Assembly: GCA_001828545.1 (NCBI GenBank)
Contig: MHYW01000046.1
Span: 1 to 6,684, forward strand
Length of the DNA stretch: 6,684 bases
Origin: Planctomycetes bacterium RIFCSPHIGHO2_12_FULL_52_36
Lineage (GTDB): Bacteria; Planctomycetota; Brocadiia; Brocadiales; Bathyanammoxibiaceae
Direction of reading: 5' to 3'
The position numbers and the translations under genes were made by a program. Positions 1-5,640 of the stretch are shown here, piece by piece; the first letter of the stretch is position 1, and every line of letters starts with the position of its first letter. Under the pieces are notes generated by a model, which saw only the letters and a list, made by a program, of their open reading frames with translations, had not been told where the DNA came from and made no database searches.

Positions 1-22
1 GTTTGCAAACGTACTCTCTGTC

Positions 23-68
23 TGCATCCTTGATTTTGTATCCCGAATTCTGTATCCTGAATCCTTGA
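23..68. repeat. Degenerate direct repeats upstream of the first gene
   Basis: Three consecutive 14-bp units can be laid out at 23-36, 37-50 and 51-64. Units two and three (TGTATCCCGAATTC and TGTATCCTGAATCC) match at 12 of 14 positions; the first unit matches each of them at 9 of 14. The octamer ATCCTTGA occurs at both 26-33 and 61-68, and the second copy contains the TTG proposed as the start of the glycosyltransferase gene. A similar octamer array occurs before the next gene (1073-1096). The repeats could be slippage products or a small intergenic repeat family. I see no promoter or Shine-Dalgarno sequence within them, and their function is unknown. Confidence 0.45.
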
Positions 69-1072
69 CTACGGTGGAGAATACAGCCAGAAACAACCTA
101 TCCCTTAGTCGGGAGTGGCCCTGCCACCTCTCAGTGGTAATCCCCCTCTATAACGAGGAAGGGAGTGTCGGGGAGCTTTACCAGAGGCTCAAGAAGGTAC
201 TGGACGGCCTGGGCAAGGAGTACGAAATCCTCTTTGTTAACGACGGCAGTACGGATGGCACAGGGGGGATACTTAAGGGGCTCTTCCAGAGGGATGAACG
301 GGTGAAGGTAGTTGAACTGCGGACCAACTTTGGTAAGTCCCCTGCCCTTTCCGCCGGTTTTGACTACGCCCGTGGGGACGTAATCCTCTCCATGGATGGG
401 GACCTCCAGGACTGCCCAGAGGATATACCCCTCTTCCTTGAGAAGATAGACGGGGGCTACGACGTGGTCAGCGGGTGGCGACAGCAGAGGGACATACCCT
501 TCTTCACCCGGAAACTCCCCTCCAGGGTGGCCAACTGGATGATTGCAAGGGTTACAGGGGTGAACCTCCACGACTTTGGCAATGCCTACAAGGCCTACAG
601 GAAAGAGATAATAAAGGACGTGAAGATTTACGGCGACCACCACCGCTTCATCCCCGCCCTTGCAAAGAATATTGGCGTCAACATAGCAGAGATACCCGTA
701 AGGAATGATCCCAGACGCCATGGACAATCCAAATACGGACTGGAAAGGATTTATAAGGTATTCTTTGACATTATTACCGTAAAATTTCTCATGAGCTATT
801 CCACCCGTCCCATGCACATCCTTGGGCCCATAGGGAGCTTTTTTGGGTTGGTGGGCATTTTTCTCGGTCTGCGGCTCGCCTATTTGAAGATCTTCTACGG
901 CGATAAGCTGGGCACCAAGGTCTCCCTCTCCGTATGCGTCCTCTGCATACTCCTGGCCGTACAGATTATCACCTCTGGACTCCTGGCCGAACTACTGGTA
1001 AGAATCTACCACGAGTCCCAGGGTAAGCCCATATATGTCATCAAACGAGTCCTGGAGCACAGCCCCTCTTAA
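65..1072 (+). CDS. Family 2 membrane glycosyltransferase (polyprenyl-phosphate sugar transferase, DPM1/GtrB-like)
   Basis: The 335-residue protein is a GT-A fold glycosyltransferase with a membrane-anchored C-terminus. Visible GT2 motifs are SVVIPLYNEEGSV (23-35), NDGSTDGT (59-66), the metal/nucleotide-binding DGD inside MDGDLQD (111-113), GDHHRFIPALA (190-200) and RRHGQSKYG (217-225). The last is typical of the dolichyl/bactoprenyl-phosphate mannosyl- or glucosyltransferase branch. Two hydrophobic segments near 252-271 and 286-311 look like the paired C-terminal helices of GtrB/ArnC-type enzymes. By family, the likely reaction moves a sugar from a nucleotide donor to a polyprenyl phosphate on the cytoplasmic membrane face; the actual sugar is not readable. 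The start is uncertain: TTG at 65 gives the longest form, GTG at 74 is an alternative, and neither has a Shine-Dalgarno sequence. The conserved domain begins near residue 20, so both preserve it. A radical SAM gene follows after 20 bp, suggesting cotranscription. Confidence 0.9.
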   Translation: MTTVENTARNNLSLSREWPCHLSVVIPLYNEEGSVGELYQRLKKVLDGLGKEYEILFVNDGSTDGTGGILKGLFQRDERVKVVELRTNFGKSPALSAGFDYARGDVILSMDGDLQDCPEDIPLFLEKIDGGYDVVSGWRQQRDIPFFTRKLPSRVANWMIARVTGVNLHDFGNAYKAYRKEIIKDVKIYGDHHRFIPALAKNIGVNIAEIPVRNDPRRHGQSKYGLERIYKVFFDIITVKFLMSYSTRPMHILGPIGSFFGLVGIFLGLRLAYLKIFYGDKLGTKVSLSVCVLCILLAVQIITSGLLAELLVRIYHESQGKPIYVIKRVLEHSPS

Positions 1073-1096
1073 ACCTTTGAACCCTTGAACTCATGA
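1073..1096. repeat. Three tandem degenerate octamers at the radical SAM gene start
   Basis: Three consecutive octamers read ACCTTTGA, ACCCTTGA and ACTCATGA. The first two differ by one base; the third is more diverged and contains the ATG start codon at 1093-1095. They fill the whole 20-bp gap after the glycosyltransferase stop codon and leave no room for a Shine-Dalgarno sequence. They resemble the ATCCTTGA units found before the first gene (26-33, 61-68). Confidence 0.5.
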
Positions 1097-2169
1097 AGCT
1101 GTACCTAAACCTGGCCAAACATATCCTGTATCATAACCTGGGCTGGATACCCTACCCCTCCATCTGCACCTACCTCATAACGTGGCGGTGCGAACTGAAC
1201 TGCTACATGTGCAACATACCCGGCCTCCAGGACAAGACGGAACTGGATACACAACAGGCGAAGTCCCTCTTTGAGCAATTCAAGGGACTGGACGTGGTGA
1301 GGATTACTGGAGGTGAGCCCTTTGTCAGGAAAGACCTGGAGGAGATAGTAGAGCATATCCTTACCCACTGTGGTACCAGTACGGTGGTACTGAATACCAA
1401 CGGCTACCAATCCCAGAGGGTAATAGAATTTGCCAGGGGGATGGCCGCTGACGGTAGGGGCACGTTGCAACGTGCCCCTACCTTCCACTACAGGGTCTCC
1501 CTGGATGGCATGGGTGATAGGCACGATGAGATAAGGGGCGTAAAGGGGGCCTTTGAGAGGGCCAAAGAGACCCTGGAAGGACTGGTAAGGCTGAGGAAGG
1601 GAAAGGGGTTGTGCGTAGGAGTGAATCTTACCATCAGCAGGAAAAACATTGACCAGATAGAACCCCTCCAGGATTTCTGCCAGAGACTGGGATTAGACCT
1701 GCAATACCAGGTGGCCAGACGCGACCGCCACCTCTACGAGAACTATCAGGAGGGAGAGAGGCAGATGGAACTGGACTTGTTTGACTCCTTCTCCCAGGAA
1801 GAGATAGAGAGGATTGTAGAATGTCTCTCCAGGGACACCAAGAGCTTTGACTTTAAGGAAGGGCTGGTAAAGAGGTTCTTCAACGAGGGCCTCAAGAACC
1901 GCCTCCTCTACGGCAAGAGGCAACCCGACACCCCATGCGTCGCCCTCACCAGCCACATCAGAATCCTGCCCGACGGCAAGGTGCCCATCTGCATACAGAG
2001 TAACACCAGGGTGGGGGACCTGACCAGAGAGACCCTGGAGGAGCTATGGTTCGGTCAGAAGATAGAACGCTACAGGAAGATAGTCAGGGAGTGCCCCGGC
2101 TGTTGGATGCCCTGCGACGTCATCCCCAGCGCTATTTATACCGGTAGTCTGTTTAAGGCCCTGTTGTAG
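1093..2169 (+). CDS. Radical SAM protein with SPASM-like C-terminal cysteine domain
   Basis: The 358-residue protein carries the radical SAM signature CxxxCxxC as C33, C37 and C40, which would bind the 4Fe-4S cluster that cleaves S-adenosylmethionine. It also has the SAM-contacting GGEP motif (73-76), NTNGY (101-105) and RVSLDG (134-139), all in the usual barrel order. The C-terminal region has further cysteines C282, C300, C334, C337 and C341, with a GDL-x(4)-LEELW segment (308-318). This pattern fits SPASM/twitch-type domains that bind auxiliary clusters. The substrate cannot be told from sequence; peptide modification and small-molecule or lipid-head-group chemistry are both possible. Residues 121-130 are encoded exactly by a 30-bp perfect palindrome (1453-1482) lying between conserved strands, and look like an insertion. 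The ATG at 1093 lacks a Shine-Dalgarno sequence. The helicase gene follows after 4 bp, so cotranscription is likely, though the functions look unrelated. Confidence 0.88.
   Translation: MKLYLNLAKHILYHNLGWIPYPSICTYLITWRCELNCYMCNIPGLQDKTELDTQQAKSLFEQFKGLDVVRITGGEPFVRKDLEEIVEHILTHCGTSTVVLNTNGYQSQRVIEFARGMAADGRGTLQRAPTFHYRVSLDGMGDRHDEIRGVKGAFERAKETLEGLVRLRKGKGLCVGVNLTISRKNIDQIEPLQDFCQRLGLDLQYQVARRDRHLYENYQEGERQMELDLFDSFSQEEIERIVECLSRDTKSFDFKEGLVKRFFNEGLKNRLLYGKRQPDTPCVALTSHIRILPDGKVPICIQSNTRVGDLTRETLEELWFGQKIERYRKIVRECPGCWMPCDVIPSAIYTGSLFKALL
1453..1482. repeat. Perfect 30-bp palindrome inserted in frame in the radical SAM gene (REP-like element)
   Basis: The arms are GGTAGGGGCACGTTG (1453-1467) and its exact reverse complement (1468-1482), with no loop. 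The element starts on a codon boundary and spans exactly ten codons, encoding GRGTLQRAPT (residues 121-130). It contains GTAG near its 5' end and the core TTGCAA, shared with the element at 4385-4422. The encoded residues fall between the NTNGY strand region and RVSLDG, where an insertion could be tolerated. The palindrome is seen directly; calling it an inserted mobile element is inference from its relatives at 3207-3235, 4385-4422 and 4431-4463. No target-site duplication is apparent. Confidence 0.8.
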
Positions 2170-2173
2170 TTTT

Positions 2174-4393
2174 ATGAAGGCCGCCAGCAAACTCCTTGCA
2201 GACGTAACAGAGCCCCAATTTGAGGCCATAACCCACCTGGAGGGCCCATTACTAGTCCTGGCCGGGGCAGGTAGCGGCAAGACCAGGGTCATTACCAGAA
2301 GGATATGCTACCTGATAGAGAAGGGGGTAAACCCTTACAACGTCCTGGCCCTCACCTTCACCAACAAGGCCGCCGACGAGATGAAGGAGAGGGTACTGGC
2401 CTATTACAATTACCCCGGGCTGTGGGTATCCACCTTCCACTCCATGTGCGCCCGTGTACTGAGGTCTGAGGGCAATATTGAACGCCTGGGTTATACCCGT
2501 TCCTTTAGTATATATGATACGTCCGACACCATTGGCACCATCAAGACTGCCATGAAGGAACTGCAGTTAGACCCCACCCACTGGAAGCCCACCACCCTGG
2601 CCGCCACCATCAGCAACGCCAAGAACCGCCTCCTCAGCCCTGGTGGTATGCTAAAGGAACGTTCGGATTACTACCATCAAGTAGCTAACAAGGTCTACGC
2701 CAGGTACCAGGAACTCCTCATGGCCAACAACGCCCTGGACTTTGATGACCTCCAATTAAAACTTATAGAACTCCTCTCCAAGAACCACGAGGTACTTGAC
2801 CATTATCAGGAAAAATTTCTCTTTATCCTCATAGACGAATACCAGGACACCAATTTTGCCCAATACCTCATACAGAAGTTACTCTCAAAGAAATACCATA
2901 ATATCTGCGTCACGGGGGACCCCGACCAGTCCATCTACGGCTGGAGGGGCGCCAACCTGGGCAACATACTGGACTTTGAGAAGGACTACCCCGATACAAA
3001 GGTAGTCAGGCTGGAACAGAATTACCGTTCCACCAAACGCATCCTCCAACTTGCCAGCGGACTCATCCTGCATAACAAATTCCGGAAGACCAAGGGACTT
3101 TGGACGGAAAATCCGGAAGGGGAGCCAGTTACCGTCGTGCATTGCGAAGACGAAAGGACTGAGGCAAAAGAGGTCGCCTCAAGGGTCAAGGAATTACATC
3201 AGGGTGGTAGGGGCGACCCTGTGGGTCGCCCTTACTCCGATATGGCCATATTCTACCGTACCAATGCCCAGTCCAGGGTACTGGAAGAGGCCATGATGTC
3301 TTATGGGATACCCTATATTATCGTAAGCGGTGTGGCCTTCTACCAGAGGAGAGAGATAAAGGACATCCTCAGCTACCTCAGGTTACTGGTAAACCACAGG
3401 GACGAGGTGGCCTTTGAGAGGATAATAAATACGCCCCACAGGGGTATAGGCCAGACTTCGGTGGAAAGGCTCAAGAGAGAGGCGGTTCACATAAATAATG
3501 ACTTTATCCAGGTGGCCGGTTCCGAGGTCGGGGGGATAAAAGGCAAGGCAAGAGGGGGGCTGGGGGCCTTCTCTGAACTCTACAAGGTGCTCAAGGCAAT
3601 GCCTCGCTCCCCGGTGAGACCCATCGTGACAGAGGTAATTGCAGGGACGGGATACACGGCCTATCTCAAGTCCGCCTTTACCCAGATGGAGGTAATAGAG
3701 AGGCTGGCCAACGTGGACGAACTTGTCAATGCGGCGGGGGAATATGACAAAACTCACGCCGAGGGCTCCCTGGAAGACTTCCTGGAGAGGGTGGCCCTGG
3801 TGCAGGATACGGACAGCTGGGATGGGCACACGGAGGCAGTAAGCCTCATGACCCTCCATGCGGCCAAGGGGCTGGAGTTCCCCGCGGTATTCATCTGCGG
3901 ACTTGAGGAAGGACTCCTACCCCATTCCCAGAGTCTACACTCAGAGACGGAACTGGAGGAGGAACGACGCCTCTTCTACGTAGGCATCACAAGGGCCAAA
4001 GAGGGGCTGGTACTCCTGCACACTGCATATCGTTCCAGATACGGCCTGAAGGTGGCGTCTATCCCTTCCAGTTTCTTACAGGAACTGCCAAAAGAGGTGG
4101 TAGAAGAAGTGAACAGGACTTCACCTGCTGAGGGGTCCTCTTACGAAAGAGAGGCCATGAGGAGGGTAGAAAGGACTTTTACTGACGATAGGTTCTCTTG
4201 TGAAGAGGAGGCAGTGTCAGCAGGAGGGTTCTTCCCCGGTCAGAAGGTAGAGCACCCCACTTTTGGTATCGGCAGGGTAAGAGAGGCGACAGGTGATGGA
4301 AAAGGACAGATGGTGGTAGTAGACTTCCCCGTAGGCAGGAAGACCTTACTGGTGGAGCATGCGAGGCTTAAAAAGATAGGCAGTAGCAAGTAG
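2174..4393 (+). CDS. uvrD: ATP-dependent 3'-5' DNA helicase, UvrD/PcrA family
   Basis: This is a complete 739-residue superfamily 1A helicase, the usual length for UvrD/PcrA. Motifs in order: Q-motif glutamine Q15; Walker A GAGSGKT (31-37); Ia ALTFTNKAADEM (59-70); Ib STFHSMCARVLR (86-97); Walker B DEYQDTN (221-227); III GDPDQSIYGWRGA (248-260); IV LEQNYRS (280-286); V VSLMTLHAAKGLEFP (556-570); VI ERRLFYVGITRAKE (597-610). The C-terminal segment from about 686 (PGQKVEHPTFGIGRV to the end) matches the Tudor-like domain of PcrA/UvrD that contacts RNA polymerase. By family it unwinds DNA in nucleotide excision and mismatch repair and clears proteins or stalled polymerase. Residues 345-354 (GRGDPVGRPY) come from a hairpin-forming element (3207-3235) and look inserted just before the conserved AIFYRTNAQSR strand. 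The stop codon TAG lies inside another palindrome (4385-4422). The ATG start lacks a Shine-Dalgarno sequence and lies 4 bp after the radical SAM stop. The choice between the uvrD and pcrA names is arbitrary here. Confidence 0.97.
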   Translation: MKAASKLLADVTEPQFEAITHLEGPLLVLAGAGSGKTRVITRRICYLIEKGVNPYNVLALTFTNKAADEMKERVLAYYNYPGLWVSTFHSMCARVLRSEGNIERLGYTRSFSIYDTSDTIGTIKTAMKELQLDPTHWKPTTLAATISNAKNRLLSPGGMLKERSDYYHQVANKVYARYQELLMANNALDFDDLQLKLIELLSKNHEVLDHYQEKFLFILIDEYQDTNFAQYLIQKLLSKKYHNICVTGDPDQSIYGWRGANLGNILDFEKDYPDTKVVRLEQNYRSTKRILQLASGLILHNKFRKTKGLWTENPEGEPVTVVHCEDERTEAKEVASRVKELHQGGRGDPVGRPYSDMAIFYRTNAQSRVLEEAMMSYGIPYIIVSGVAFYQRREIKDILSYLRLLVNHRDEVAFERIINTPHRGIGQTSVERLKREAVHINNDFIQVAGSEVGGIKGKARGGLGAFSELYKVLKAMPRSPVRPIVTEVIAGTGYTAYLKSAFTQMEVIERLANVDELVNAAGEYDKTHAEGSLEDFLERVALVQDTDSWDGHTEAVSLMTLHAAKGLEFPAVFICGLEEGLLPHSQSLHSETELEEERRLFYVGITRAKEGLVLLHTAYRSRYGLKVASIPSSFLQELPKEVVEEVNRTSPAEGSSYEREAMRRVERTFTDDRFSCEEEAVSAGGFFPGQKVEHPTFGIGRVREATGDGKGQMVVVDFPVGRKTLLVEHARLKKIGSSK
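3207..3235. repeat. Hairpin-forming REP-like element inside the helicase gene
   Basis: The arms are GTAGGGGCGACCC (3207-3219) and GGGTCGCCCTTAC (3223-3235), separated by a TGT loop. Twelve of 13 positions pair, and the exception (3210/3232) is a G-T pair. With base 3206 the element fills codons 345-354 and encodes GRGDPVGRPY. It begins GTAGGGGC, like the palindromes at 1453-1482 and 4385-4422, and is read in the same frame as the copy in the radical SAM gene (GGT AGG GGC, giving Gly-Arg-Gly). The surrounding helicase motifs stay in frame, so the gene seems functional. Confidence 0.75.
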
Positions 4394-4422
4394 GGGCGTA
4401 TTGCAATACGCCCCTACTTGCT
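4385..4422. repeat. Perfect 38-bp palindrome overlapping the helicase stop codon
   Basis: The 19-bp arms (4385-4403 and 4404-4422) are exact reverse complements with no loop. The inner 28 bp runs from GTAGGGGC (4390) to GCCCCTAC (ending at 4417) around a TTGCAA core. The same ends and core occur in the palindrome at 1453-1482, while the three bases between them differ in a paired way. The TAG of GTAG at 4391-4393 is the stop codon of the helicase gene. An RNA copy would form a very stable hairpin at the 3' end of the transcript. No T-run follows, so it is not a classical intrinsic terminator, but it could still stabilise mRNA ends or aid termination. Confidence 0.8.
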
Positions 4423-4430
4423 CCTAATGT

Positions 4431-4463
4431 TTAGTAGGTGCGTGAAACGCACCGCATTACTAA
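4431..4463. repeat. Second intergenic GTAG-hairpin element
   Basis: GTAG at 4434-4437 leads into a hairpin with a 7-bp stem, GGTGCGT (4437-4443) and ACGCACC (4447-4453), and a GAA loop. An outer stem, TTAGTA (4431-4436) with TACTAA (4458-4463), closes the structure, leaving four unpaired bases (GCAT) on the right side. A GTAG tetranucleotide followed by an imperfect palindrome is the layout described for REP sequences linked to RAYT transposases. The stem sequence differs from the other three elements, so this is a related but separate subtype, or a chance resemblance. It lies 15 bp upstream of the accA promoter -35 box. Confidence 0.6.
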
Positions 4464-4478
4464 CCTCAGAAAATTGTA

Positions 4479-4507
4479 TTGACAACAACACAAGCGACAA
4501 TCATAAT
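4479..4507 (+). promoter_or_regulatory. Sigma70-type promoter for accA
   Basis: A perfect -35 hexamer TTGACA (4479-4484) is followed after 17 bp by CATAAT (4502-4507), one base from the -10 consensus. Transcription would start near 4514, only about 9 nt before the TTG start of accA, so the mRNA would be nearly leaderless. The promoter separates accA from the helicase transcription unit. Confidence 0.75.
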
Positions 4508-4522
4508 TTTAAGAGCTAAACG

Positions 4523-5476
4523 TTGGAGAGACTATTGGAACTTAATAGTAGCGATTCAATATTACAGTTGACCCAGACGACCCCTCCCATCGGGACGGCA
4601 GGGCCACGCCCACCGATAGTGATAGCCGCAGAGAGGAAAGCCCCCTCAGAAGAGGTATCCCCTCAGCCCCTCTCTCCCTATGACGTAGTGAAACTGGCCC
4701 GACACCCTCTGAGGCCCTTAACCTCCGATTATATTACCCTCATGTTGGACGATTTCATGGAACTTCACGGAGACCGGCACTTCTGGGACGACAGGGCGAT
4801 GATAACAGGCTTTGGCAGGATAGATAACCACAGGTTCATGCTCATCGGACAACAAAAGGGGAAAAACACCAGGGAGAGGCTCCTATGCAATTTTGGGATG
4901 CCCAACCCTGAGGGCTACAGAAAGGCGCTATTAAAGATGAAATTGGCAGAGAGGCTGGGGCTCCCAGTGGTTGCCCTTATAGATACCCCGGGTGCCAACC
5001 CGGACATAGGGGCCGAGGAGAGGGGACAGGCCTACGCCATAGCTGAAAATATATTCCACATGATTGGCCTCAAGACACCCATAGTGGGCATAGTAATAGG
5101 AGAGGGGGGCAGCGGAGGCGCCCTCGGGATAGGAGTTGGAGATAGATTCTCTATGATGGAATACGCCTATTGCTCGGTCATCTCTCCGGAAGGGTGCGCC
5201 GCCATATTATGGAAGGATGCAGAAAATGCCCCGGAGGCCGCCGATGCACTAAAATTGACGGCCAAAGACCTCCTGGGACTGGGTCTGGTAGAGGAGATTA
5301 TCCCAGAGCCAGAGGGAGGCGCCCATCTAAACCCCAAGAAGGCCGCTGAGACCCTGAAGGCACATATCCTGAAGTACCTTGAAGAATTAAAGACCATTCC
5401 CCAGGACCGCCTCCTCCAGCAACGCTACAGCCGTTATGAGAAGATTGGCAGGTTTAAAGAAGGACCAGCAACCTAA
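4523..5476 (+). CDS. accA: Acetyl-CoA carboxylase carboxyltransferase subunit alpha
   Basis: The 317-residue protein matches the usual AccA length of about 320. Conserved blocks are VKLARHPLRPLTSDYI (56-71), FMELHGDR (78-85), IGQQKGKNTRE (108-118), IDTPGANPDIGAEERGQA (153-170), the oxyanion-hole loop GEGGSGGA (193-200) and SPEGCAAILWKD (221-232). With AccD it moves the carboxyl group from carboxybiotin to acetyl-CoA, giving malonyl-CoA for fatty acid synthesis in the cytoplasm. AccD, AccB and AccC are not in this window. The first 50 residues are unusual: most AccA proteins have a charged coiled-coil there, whereas this one has a Pro/Thr-rich stretch (about 18-51). TTG at 4523 is the first possible start after the in-frame TAA at 4517; TTG at 4535 is an alternative, and no in-frame ATG occurs before the conserved domain. 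It has its own promoter (4479-4507) and no clear Shine-Dalgarno sequence. Confidence 0.96.
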   Translation: MERLLELNSSDSILQLTQTTPPIGTAGPRPPIVIAAERKAPSEEVSPQPLSPYDVVKLARHPLRPLTSDYITLMLDDFMELHGDRHFWDDRAMITGFGRIDNHRFMLIGQQKGKNTRERLLCNFGMPNPEGYRKALLKMKLAERLGLPVVALIDTPGANPDIGAEERGQAYAIAENIFHMIGLKTPIVGIVIGEGGSGGALGIGVGDRFSMMEYAYCSVISPEGCAAILWKDAENAPEAADALKLTAKDLLGLGLVEEIIPEPEGGAHLNPKKAAETLKAHILKYLEELKTIPQDRLLQQRYSRYEKIGRFKEGPAT

Positions 5477-5556
5477 CCCTGGGTAATATACACACTCCCT
5501 CCCCTATGCGTAAGCTAATTATTTACATGGATTTGTGATGTATTTTTCTTCGGTTG

Positions 5557-5584
5557 TTGACAAGCCTGCCCAATCAGGTATAAT
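5557..5584 (+). promoter_or_regulatory. Consensus rRNA operon promoter
   Basis: TTGACA (5557-5562) and TATAAT (5579-5584) are both perfect consensus hexamers with a 16-bp spacer. The upstream stretch around 5517-5550 is AT-rich and could act as an UP element. Transcription would begin near 5591, about 125 nt before the 16S 5' end, which is a normal leader length for an rRNA operon. A strong promoter here fits rRNA expression. I found no convincing terminator between the accA stop at 5476 and this promoter. Confidence 0.88.
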
Positions 5585-5597
5585 ATTAAGGTTGGGA

Positions 5598-5640
5598 ATA
5601 GGGATATAACCCTATACACCAAGTCATTGTTCTTTGAAAA
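5598..5640 (+). promoter_or_regulatory. rRNA leader hairpin and boxA-like antitermination site
   Basis: A hairpin with stem ATAGGG (5598-5603) and CCCTAT (5610-5615) and a 6-nt loop is followed by TGTTCTTTGAAAA (5628-5640). The latter resembles the boxA element of rRNA leaders (TGCTCTTTA core), which binds NusB/NusE to prevent premature termination. Hairpin-then-boxA is the order of E. coli rrn nut sites. The assignment rests on resemblance and position only. Confidence 0.5.

Noticed and set aside
131..817. Long minus-strand open frame of 228 codons
   Set aside because: It lies wholly inside the glycosyltransferase gene, whose + strand frame carries all GT2 motifs. The antisense translation shows no recognisable domain and is explained by codon bias.
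1093..2169. Ladderane or hopanoid biosynthesis role for the radical SAM protein
   Set aside because: Such enzymes occur in anammox lipid pathways, but nothing in the motifs or in the immediate neighbours (a glycosyltransferase and a helicase) specifies this substrate.
3383..3859. Minus-strand open frame of 158 codons inside the helicase
   Set aside because: It is antisense to conserved helicase sequence and has no recognisable motif. It is a shadow frame.
4394..4430. Intrinsic terminator after the helicase gene
   Set aside because: The hairpin is strong but no T-run follows (the next bases are CCTAATGTTT), so a classical Rho-independent terminator is not supported. It is annotated as a palindromic repeat instead.
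4988..5003. Inverted repeat CCGGGT / ACCCGG in accA
   Set aside because: It encodes the conserved DTPGANPD motif of AccA and lacks GTAG ends. It is best explained by coding constraint and chance.
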